From Albibacterium profundi (GTDB lineage Bacteria > Bacteroidota > Bacteroidia > Sphingobacteriales > Sphingobacteriaceae): DNA of 64,000 bases. The stretch is taken from NCBI RefSeq assembly GCF_042159835.1, contig NZ_JBBVGT010000001.1, positions 248,001-312,000 of the forward strand, given 5' to 3'. Below are positions 53,673 to 60,721 of the stretch, piece after piece. A model generated the notes under the pieces. That model had not been told where the DNA came from. It worked only from the letters and a program-made list of their open reading frames with translations, and ran no database searches. The translations under genes and the position numbers were made by a program. Position 1 is the stretch's first letter; every line of letters starts with the position of its first letter.

Positions 53673-54194
53673 ATGTTGCGCGATAAACGACTACTTCTCT
53701 GTATTTTATTCGGCCTGGTTCATTCCTTGTGTTTTGCGCAAAACGTTGATGACGAGGTCACCTTAAATCTTTCTGACACAACGGTAACGCTAAAGTCCGT
53801 TACCATAACTGCAGAGCGAATTTCTCCTTTAGAACGATATCAAGCAAATAAAGAGGCGTATAAAAGCATTTTCTGGAAGGGCGACAGAGAAGATATGATC
53901 CAAGTGGCGCCGCTGGGGGTAGCGGTCAATATCAACAAGTTATTTAGTGCTCTCAGCAACGAAGGAAAAGATGCACGGCGATTGCAGAAGATGTTGGAAA
54001 GCGAATACGAAATGGAGGAGGTAGATTCCTTCTTCAATAAACCGTTAGTAAAAGAAGTAACCGGTCTTGACGGAAACGAACTAAACGATTTTATGCTGAA
54101 ATATCGTCCTGATTATGACTGGATCAAATCTGCATCACATTACGACCTTATACTCTATATCAAAGAAAAATTCAAGGAATTATCCGATTTATAA
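53673..54194 (+). CDS. Hypothetical exported protein
   Basis: A 173-residue protein from ATG 53673 with a signal peptide ending near CFAQN. The rest is predicted mostly helical: LSNEGKDARRLQKMLESEYEMEEVDSFF and a C-terminal VTGLDGNELNDFMLKYRPDYDWI motif. The same C-terminal pattern occurs in a group of Bacteroidota periplasmic proteins, often preceded by a carboxypeptidase-like domain, which is lacking here; the protein may be a shortened relative. Function unknown. About 530 bp without an intact gene follow. Confidence 0.7.
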   Translation: MLRDKRLLLCILFGLVHSLCFAQNVDDEVTLNLSDTTVTLKSVTITAERISPLERYQANKEAYKSIFWKGDREDMIQVAPLGVAVNINKLFSALSNEGKDARRLQKMLESEYEMEEVDSFFNKPLVKEVTGLDGNELNDFMLKYRPDYDWIKSASHYDLILYIKEKFKELSDL

Positions 54195-54251
54195 TCTCTC
54201 GAAAAAGACAGCAGCTTTCAGAACTAATTCACGACAAACTTTCTCATCGAT

Positions 54252-54540
54252 TCAGATAATATTATTACTTTTAATGACTCTTATCGACAATAAATGTCTG
54301 TCTTCCTCCAATACTTCTGATGCGGGCTCTTTTCCTGCTTCGTAGAGCAAATTGACAAACCGGTTCATCCTGTCTGGAGTCGGTTTTTCGCTTCCAGATA
54401 TTTCCGGTTATATATTTTACTACTGTCCATCAGGTCAACGTAGTTACCGCTTATCGCTGGTTCTGAATCAAGCCGTTTCCTCGTCAGCCATTCATACAGA
54501 AATCCAATTTTTCGAGAGATTATTACAGTAATTATTCTTT
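54252..54540 (-). pseudogene. Possible relic of a Fic-family protein gene
   Basis: On the minus strand, 54365-54538 is open without a start codon and reads ISRKIGFLYEWLTRKRL followed by ISGNYVDLMDSSKIYN, a pattern I associate with the N-terminal region of long Fic-family proteins. It ends in a stop at 54365-54367, overlapped by a 38-codon open frame (54252-54368, MNRFVNLLYEAGKEP). No Fic HPFxxGNGR active site is present in the region, so at most a fragment remains. The rest of 54195-54727 shows nothing I can name. Low confidence. Confidence 0.35.
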
Positions 54541-54727
54541 ATTCTCTCAATCGTTTCTTAGAGAAGAAGTAAAAAGTGTTTGATTGCAGTAGAATGATTT
54601 ATGAGTATCAAAATTGAAGTAATTATGTTTTCACACCGACTACCTCTTGAATACCGCGCAGCATTTTACTCTAGAGAGAAATAGGCAATTTGTTAAAAAC
54701 CCATTAATATCCCGTTTAAATATCTAA

Positions 54728-55201
54728 CTAACAACACCCAGATCCCGGAGTACAGGTATTTCCGATTGACACCAGTTGAATTTTCGGCTTTTCAGTTGAT
54801 TCTACTGGAGGTATACCACAAGCGTCCTCTGCCAGACAAGCTGTTTGTTTATTTTTAAGGATGAAGTGTTTTCCGTTAAAATCTAAGTCGTACTTGCCGA
54901 TCGTTTCTGCTTGATACTCTACTTCTATTTCAGCATCCTCAATACCTAGCTTGTTTTCTGACAACTCGATGATATTAAGAAGCTTACCTGGTTTTAAGCG
55001 ATGTTCAAGGTCATTAGCATTCCAAAGTTGGAAATTAACAACTTTTTCATTGCGCGTAACACCACCGCAGTCGATAAACTTTTTAGTGATCAGCCCAACC
55101 TCTGTAACGTGAAAGTGCTCAGGAACAATAGCTCCGTTTTCTAATTGGAATTCAACATTCTCTAATGTTGGTAAGATTCTTTTGATTTCTGATAGTTTCA
55201 T
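54728..55201 (-). CDS. DUF6428 family protein, ArsR-associated
   Basis: A 157-residue soluble protein of the DUF6428 family, recognised by LENGAIVPEHFHVTEVGLITKKFIDCGG and NFQLWNANDLEHRLKPGKLL. The C-terminus carries a cysteine-rich tail, GNTCTPGSGCC, plus CLAEDACG earlier, suggesting arsenic or other soft-metal binding. The family is usually found in arsenic-resistance operons next to ArsR, as here (12 bp after it). No arsenite transporter, arsenate reductase or methylase gene follows, so this looks like a stripped-down two-gene unit. Biochemical function is unknown. Confidence 0.82.
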   Translation of the reverse strand: MKLSEIKRILPTLENVEFQLENGAIVPEHFHVTEVGLITKKFIDCGGVTRNEKVVNFQLWNANDLEHRLKPGKLLNIIELSENKLGIEDAEIEVEYQAETIGKYDLDFNGKHFILKNKQTACLAEDACGIPPVESTEKPKIQLVSIGNTCTPGSGCC

Positions 55202-55213
55202 AATAGAAATATT

Positions 55214-55543
55214 TTAGCAGCAGGAATTGACTTTAACATCTTGCTCGAAGAATAGATTTGATTCGTTTTTTATTTGATTCCACACCTGTTCGTCAATACA
55301 ATAACATACTGACTTCCCTTCTATCGTCCCTTGAATAACTCCAATTGATTTCAGCTCTTTAAGGTGCTGAGAGATTGTTGCTTGAGCTAGACCCAGTTCA
55401 TCGACAAGGTCATTACAAATACACGTATTCTGATCAATAATATACTGGAGAATCGCTATTCTAGCAGGGTGCCCTAGGACTTTAAAAAGCGAGGCTAGTT
55501 TATTTTGATCTTCTGTAAAGATCTCAGTCTTGGTGATTCCCAT
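55214..55543 (-). CDS. arsR: ArsR-family transcriptional repressor
   Basis: A 109-residue winged-helix metalloregulator. Residues about 12-90 contain the ArsR HTH (FKVLGHPARIAILQYI and LGLAQATISQHLKELKSIGVI). The metal-sensing motif CICNDLV (Cys-x-Cys in helix alpha3) is a variant of ELCVCDL, and the C-terminus ends VNSCC, adding two cysteines. It probably represses its own two-gene operon through the perfect palindrome 8 bp upstream and is released by arsenite or a related ion. Effector identity is inference. Confidence 0.92.
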   Translation of the reverse strand: MGITKTEIFTEDQNKLASLFKVLGHPARIAILQYIIDQNTCICNDLVDELGLAQATISQHLKELKSIGVIQGTIEGKSVCYCIDEQVWNQIKNESNLFFEQDVKVNSCC

Positions 55544-55551
55544 ATTGCATG

Positions 55552-55581
55552 TTTTAATATCGCAATATTGCGATATTAAAA
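55552..55581. promoter_or_regulatory. Perfect 30-bp palindrome, ArsR operator
   Basis: The palindrome with centre CGCAATATTGCG runs from TTTTAATAT to ATATTAAAA without mismatch, starting 8 bp before the arsR start codon. Position over the promoter and symmetry fit an ArsR-dimer operator. It lies between arsR and the permease relic. Confidence 0.82.
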
Positions 55582-55621
55582 TTTATTCTGAAAGATTTTT
55601 TTAATTTTAATCTTTTTTCTT

Positions 55622-55845
55622 TTAGAGACGGTATTTGTATATCAAACCCAAGCTTCTCGGTGACAAATTGGGGATAACATCTCGAACAACACCGACTAAG
55701 TATTTCAAACTAACTTCATTTTTTACCCACATCAAAATCAGCATAGCAGCAGCCATACCAATTGCCAATCCAATGATATTAATGAAGGTAAAGTGCTTAC
55801 TCCTCTTTAGATTCCTCCAAGCTATTTTAAAAAATTCTTAATCAT
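55622..55845 (-). pseudogene. Frameshifted, internally deleted FtsX permease relic
   Basis: From ATG 55845 the frame reads MIKNFLK and stops. If one T is restored to the T-run at 55829-55834, it continues as KIAWRNLKRSKHFTFINIIG, LAIGMAAAMLILMWVKNE, the N-terminal TM segment of the 800-residue permeases, then jumps to YLVGVVRDVIPN-like sequence from a periplasmic domain and ends at 55622. So both a frameshift and a deletion of most of the gene are visible. It lies 23 bp after the permease gene at 55869 and is probably a decayed last member of that tandem array. Confidence 0.8.
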
Positions 55846-55868
55846 GACATCACATTAATCTGTATAAA

Positions 55869-58277
55869 TTATTCATCTCGTAGACTATCCACCGGATTTG
55901 CTATCGCTGCTTTAATCGCTTGTGAACTAACTGTTATTAAAGCTATTAGTATTGCGCCCAGACCAGCTAAAGCAAACATCCACCATTGTATTTCAATACG
56001 GTATGCAAAGTCTTCCAGCCATTTGTTCATCGCCCACCAGGCTATTGGGGATGCGATGAGAATGGCAAGAAATACTGGTTTGATAAAATCTTTCGATAAC
56101 ATCGTCGCAATACCTGACACCGACGCTCCTAACACTTTTCGAACTCCTATTTCTCTGAATCGTAAGCTGACTGCGTGAACTACCAAACCGAAGACACCTA
56201 ATGCCGCTAATAACATCGTTAGAAGACTAAACGCAGTAAATAAAGTCCGGAGCTTTTCTTCTGCTTTGTATTGCGACTCCAGAGTTTCTTTCACCATCGA
56301 CATATCGAGAAATTTCTCAGGGTACATTTCACGCCATGTTGAAGCGACTGATTTCATCACCTGATGTTCGGTGCCTGGTTTGACCCTGATCAATAAGGCA
56401 CCGTAGGGAGGATTTTTGTATGCTACGATAACGGTTGGCATCAGGGTCTTATGCAAAGATTCACTATTGAAATCTTCTACAATGCCAACTGGCAATATCT
56501 TCGCCTCTTCAAAAGGTTGATTTAACGAGTTGATCTGAAGGGCATCAAAGGTACCTCGAGTCATAATAGCTGGCCTCGTTGCATTAACTTCAGCTTCTAA
56601 GTCAGTTGCCTCCAGTGCGTCTGATGAGATCGCTGAACTCAAGAAGCGTCCGTCAGTTAATTGCAATCCCAGAGTTTCTGCCAAATTAGGATCACCGGCT
56701 ATATACCAAAGTTCTTGTTTCTCGCCCGGGTTGAGAGGATTGTCGATCGTTTTAACCATATAACCTGCACCGTCGGATGGTAGCCAGCTGCTGATGCTTA
56801 ATGAAATTACGCTAGGATCTCTTTTGATCTCCGTTTTCAGCGCATCGAGATTATTTTCAAAGGAAACATGGTTAATGCTGATTAAGCCGTCAGCATTAAA
56901 ACCAACATCTTTATTTTTCATGAAATTAACCTGTTGCTGTACGATCAGCATGGCTACGACAATTACGATGGATATAGAAAACTGTGCGACAACCAAGCTT
57001 TTTCTTAACCAATTATGATTCCGATTGGTTGTCTGTAAAAGCTTGTTTAATGTGCCGCTCCCTTTGAATCCGGAAATAAGCCATGCAGGATACAGTCCTG
57101 TCAACAAACAGATAAACAAAATACTCAGCCCGCCGCCAGCGATATATTGCCATCCTGCATTCAATGTTACTGCTAGAGGGTGGCCAATGAACGCTTCCAA
57201 TGGAGAAATTGATAATTGATAAAGCACGAAAGCTATACAAGTAGCGATACCGAAGGTCAGTAAGGATTCTATTAGAAATTGCGTAATAATGTACGCACGT
57301 GAGGCGCCTAACACTTTGCGCACACCTGTTTCTTTACGGCGACTGAGCGCCCGAGCCGTACTGAGATTTACGTAGTTTATGCAGGCTATCAGCAGTAAGA
57401 GTATCGCAACGCCTGAGAAGATATAAATATGCTGAATATTGCCTTTTATAATCTGATATGCAGGAAAATCACTTTTAAGATAAACGTCCTGAATTGGTTG
57501 AAATTCAAACTGAGTGACATGTTTTCTTGATGTATTATTTTTGTACCAGGTGTTTACTTTTTCTGCAAAAGCACGGTAATCGGTTCCCTCGCGAAGCAAT
57601 AAATAATGCCGAACGTAGCGCCCCCAATCGTCTTTGTTTAATTCTTGTATACTTCTGTTCTGAATTAGTACCAGATCAGCCCGCAAATGCGTGTTTGCAG
57701 GCATATCATCCATCACTCCGGCTATTAAATATTCATTAGCTGCCGCTTCATATCTAGGTACATCATAAAGTATCTTTCCAACGGGATCGGTGTTCGGAAA
57801 ATAATTTTCTTTGAAGCTTTTGGAAATAATGATCTTGCTGGTTTCTGACGACGGTGCTAGATCTCCTTGTTGTAAAAGGTTAATATCTAATAAGTTTTGG
57901 ACTGACGTATCAGTATACAGCATAACCGAATTAAAAGGTTCGCTATCTTGCTTATTAATTTTGAGTTGGATGGGCGATATGTACAGTTCGCTATAGTCTA
58001 TAACTTCAGGAAAGTTGCGCTGGAGTTCAGGGGCTAAGCCAACATATGCTGCACCGCTCTTATGCGAACCATCTGCTTGGTCAGGGTGTACTGAAACGAT
58101 TCGATATAGATTATCAGCATGCTTCCAGTGACTGTCATAAGAAATTTCGTCTAAGACCACCGTGGTTACAAGCATACATGCACAAATACCAACGGTAAGC
58201 CCAAGTACATTGATAAAGGTGCTTACTTTGTTTTTCAACAAAGTCCGCCAAGCTGTTTTAAAATAATTCCAAATCAT
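55869..58277 (-). CDS. FtsX-type ABC permease, tandem array copy 1 (most downstream)
   Basis: An 802-residue permease with the same architecture as the other copies: TM1 (about 20-42), MacB-like periplasmic domain, three TM helices (about 280-390), TM near 430, second periplasmic domain, and three C-terminal TM helices with RFREIGVRKVLGASVSGIATML and the ending NPVDSLRDE. The first FtsX unit has RRKETGVRKVLGASRAY. An 84-bp stretch is identical to the next copy. It lies 12 bp after that copy and no ATPase gene is near. The role may be in an envelope-stress or peptide-resistance exporter; substrate is unknown. Confidence 0.91.
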   Translation of the reverse strand: MIWNYFKTAWRTLLKNKVSTFINVLGLTVGICACMLVTTVVLDEISYDSHWKHADNLYRIVSVHPDQADGSHKSGAAYVGLAPELQRNFPEVIDYSELYISPIQLKINKQDSEPFNSVMLYTDTSVQNLLDINLLQQGDLAPSSETSKIIISKSFKENYFPNTDPVGKILYDVPRYEAAANEYLIAGVMDDMPANTHLRADLVLIQNRSIQELNKDDWGRYVRHYLLLREGTDYRAFAEKVNTWYKNNTSRKHVTQFEFQPIQDVYLKSDFPAYQIIKGNIQHIYIFSGVAILLLLIACINYVNLSTARALSRRKETGVRKVLGASRAYIITQFLIESLLTFGIATCIAFVLYQLSISPLEAFIGHPLAVTLNAGWQYIAGGGLSILFICLLTGLYPAWLISGFKGSGTLNKLLQTTNRNHNWLRKSLVVAQFSISIVIVVAMLIVQQQVNFMKNKDVGFNADGLISINHVSFENNLDALKTEIKRDPSVISLSISSWLPSDGAGYMVKTIDNPLNPGEKQELWYIAGDPNLAETLGLQLTDGRFLSSAISSDALEATDLEAEVNATRPAIMTRGTFDALQINSLNQPFEEAKILPVGIVEDFNSESLHKTLMPTVIVAYKNPPYGALLIRVKPGTEHQVMKSVASTWREMYPEKFLDMSMVKETLESQYKAEEKLRTLFTAFSLLTMLLAALGVFGLVVHAVSLRFREIGVRKVLGASVSGIATMLSKDFIKPVFLAILIASPIAWWAMNKWLEDFAYRIEIQWWMFALAGLGAILIALITVSSQAIKAAIANPVDSLRDE
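55971..56054. repeat. 84-bp identical repeat, copy A
   Basis: Identical at every position to 58392-58475, in the same orientation and at the same place in the gene (last TM region, coding for WWAMNKWLEDFAYRIEIQWW). Identity beyond the surrounding divergence suggests recent gene conversion between the two permease genes. Confidence 0.85.
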
Positions 58278-58289
58278 AATCGGTTTCTT

Positions 58290-60716
58290 TTATTCGTCTC
58301 GTAAACTGTCGACAGGATTAGCAACTGCTGCTTTAATGGCTTGTGAACTGACGGTAATAAGAGCAATAGTTATAGCTAATATACCTGCTATAGCAAACAT
58401 CCACCATTGTATTTCAATACGGTATGCAAAGTCTTCCAGCCATTTGTTCATCGCCCACCAGGCTATTGGGGATGCAATAAGGATAGCGATCAAGACGAGT
58501 TTAACGAAGTCGGTAGAGAGTAATCGAACGATTCCAGAAATAGACGCTCCGAGTACTTTGCGAACTCCAATCTCCTTGGTTCGTTGGAAGGCAGTTAACG
58601 TAGCTAAACCAAAAAGCCCTAGGCAACTAATAATGATGCAGACTGTAGTTGCTAAGGTAATCAGCTTGGCAGTTTTCTGTTCAGTCTCATAAAGATTCTC
58701 AATAGTTTCATCATAGAACTTGAATTCGAAAGGGCTATTCGGGTAAATCGTTTTCCACTCCTTCTCAATCGATTTAATCGTTTCGTTCCACTGAGCCGGA
58801 TGAGAAGAAGATAATTTGATATTAAAGGAATTCAATTGATCTGTAGATGTCACAATAACGAGAGGCTCGATCTTCGATTTAAAATTATGTTGATGGAAGT
58901 CTGCGACTACCCCTACAATCGGATATGCCTTTTGCTCGGCGTCATAAAGCAGCTGGCCAATAGCCTGTTGGGGGTTTTCGAAACCAAATGCTTTTACTAA
59001 TGCCTCATTGACAATGTATTCATTTGTAGAATCAGCAGGAACTGCATGTCGACCAGCAATTAAGTTAAACTTATAAAAGTCCAAATAATCTTCATCGCCA
59101 TATTTAAAATTAACGGAAACCTGTGTTTTGGCAGTATCTTTTTCGAAGAAAAGCACATTACCCCACACGCTATTATTCAGGGGCAAGTGACCCAAGCTAA
59201 TCGCCGATATTTCGGGATACTTTTCGAGTTTTTGTTTAAATAGATGTGGATCGACATTCCTATCAAGCGACTTGTAGGGAATATTGGCAGTAATTACAGC
59301 TTCATAATTGAAGCCCATGTCTTTTTGCAAGGTATATTGTAACTGCTGTCCAATTATCAGTGCGCCTATGATGAACACTTGAGCAATAACAAACTGAAAG
59401 ATAATCAGAGCTTTCCGAAAGCTTAATCGAGCACCACGTATCTTATCACCCTGCCCTTTGAGGACATTCACAGTTCGGACCTTCGTGATTAGCCAAGCTG
59501 GATATAACGCCGAAAAGAAGGTAATTAATGATAGTAGACCAACAGCGAAGAATATCATAGCCGAATAGTTATCAAACTTGGTCAGTCCTTCTGGAATAAA
59601 CTCATCGAATGTTTTGCTAAATAGAAAGGATAGCGGTACTGCGAGTAAAAAAGCAAAGAGAACAATCGCAAAGGTTTCAACCATAAAGTGGGTTGTGAGC
59701 GCTCGAGGGCTACTTCCCAATGTTTTCCGAACACCAATCTCCTTTGAACGTTGAGGCAGTTGTGCGGTAGTAAGGTTAATGTAATTGATTCCAGCAAGGG
59801 TTAGTAAGAAGAATGCTATGCCAATTAAACCATAGAGTACATTTTTGTTCGCCGTACGTTCTCCACCGGAATATTCGGCAGCAAAATGTTTTTGTTGCAA
59901 AGAAAGGGCTTCAAACCATCCTTCATATTTAAATTTTTCTCGAAACTCACGTGTTAGTTCTTCGTTCTTTTTATTAATAAAATCTAAGACGGCTTTTGTT
60001 CCATGATTCTCTTTCACCTTGACAAACAGGGTGTTTCTCGAATTCATTCCCATCCATACGGTAGAAGCTAGGTCGTCTTTGGAAACGGGGTAAAACTCCT
60101 TTGCTGTAAAGCTACTAGGATAATCGAGATCTTTTACGACTCCCGATATGTGACGAACAACCGTATCATTCATTGAATAATAGGTCAGCGATTGATGAAC
60201 GATTGATTCAATAGGAAGGTTTGGAAAGTATTGACGTGCCCTACTCTCCGTTAGAACCACATGATCAGGCGCATCTAATGCCGATGCAGGATTCCCAAGC
60301 AACCATTGGTAGGGAACCATTTCAAAGTAGCTAGGGAGCGTAGCAATTATGTGCTCGGGCTCTTCTATAGTTTGGTTGCTGCCCTTCGACCCTAGCAACT
60401 CAACCTTAAGCATATATTGGCTATAAACTGGTGCGACCGACTCGAGTCCCTCGATATTGACATCAAGTGAAGGCAATATTCCAAGCGGAACACCACCAAA
60501 ACCACCTTCTTCTCCTTCAAAGATAGATCGGTTTACAATCTGATAAATCCTCTCCCCTTCGGGATGTTTCTTATCAAAACTAAATTCATAATCGACTATA
60601 CGAAAGATTGTCCAACAGGCGCATATGCCAATGCTTAAGCCCAAAATGTTCAGTGCGGTGAACAATCGGTTTCTCCAGAGATAACGGAGTGTTATTTTAA
60701 TATAATTTAGTATCAT
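58290..60716 (-). CDS. FtsX-type ABC permease, tandem array copy 2
   Basis: An 808-residue member of the same permease group: TM1 (about 20-42, TALNILGLSIGICACWTIF), MacB-like periplasmic domain, central TM bundle with RSKEIGVRKTLGSSPRAL, second periplasmic domain, and C-terminal FtsX helices with RTKEIGVRKVLGASISGIVRLL and the ending NPVDSLRDE. Gaps of 12 bp downstream and 5 bp upstream to its neighbours indicate one operon. The C-terminal TM region shares the 84-bp identical block with copy 1, whereas the periplasmic domains differ strongly, so the copies probably recognise different partners or ligands. Confidence 0.91.
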   Translation of the reverse strand: MILNYIKITLRYLWRNRLFTALNILGLSIGICACWTIFRIVDYEFSFDKKHPEGERIYQIVNRSIFEGEEGGFGGVPLGILPSLDVNIEGLESVAPVYSQYMLKVELLGSKGSNQTIEEPEHIIATLPSYFEMVPYQWLLGNPASALDAPDHVVLTESRARQYFPNLPIESIVHQSLTYYSMNDTVVRHISGVVKDLDYPSSFTAKEFYPVSKDDLASTVWMGMNSRNTLFVKVKENHGTKAVLDFINKKNEELTREFREKFKYEGWFEALSLQQKHFAAEYSGGERTANKNVLYGLIGIAFFLLTLAGINYINLTTAQLPQRSKEIGVRKTLGSSPRALTTHFMVETFAIVLFAFLLAVPLSFLFSKTFDEFIPEGLTKFDNYSAMIFFAVGLLSLITFFSALYPAWLITKVRTVNVLKGQGDKIRGARLSFRKALIIFQFVIAQVFIIGALIIGQQLQYTLQKDMGFNYEAVITANIPYKSLDRNVDPHLFKQKLEKYPEISAISLGHLPLNNSVWGNVLFFEKDTAKTQVSVNFKYGDEDYLDFYKFNLIAGRHAVPADSTNEYIVNEALVKAFGFENPQQAIGQLLYDAEQKAYPIVGVVADFHQHNFKSKIEPLVIVTSTDQLNSFNIKLSSSHPAQWNETIKSIEKEWKTIYPNSPFEFKFYDETIENLYETEQKTAKLITLATTVCIIISCLGLFGLATLTAFQRTKEIGVRKVLGASISGIVRLLSTDFVKLVLIAILIASPIAWWAMNKWLEDFAYRIEIQWWMFAIAGILAITIALITVSSQAIKAAVANPVDSLRDE
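58392..58475. repeat. 84-bp identical repeat, copy B
   Basis: Second copy of the block at 55971-56054; direct repeats 2421 bp apart. Homologous recombination between them would fuse the two permease genes and delete one copy, a route by which the array could shrink. Confidence 0.85.
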
Positions 60717-60721
60717 AATTT

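Noticed and set aside
55635..55841. 68-codon plus-strand open frame as a small gene
   Set aside because: It is antisense to the permease relic, whose minus-strand translation shows clear family similarity.
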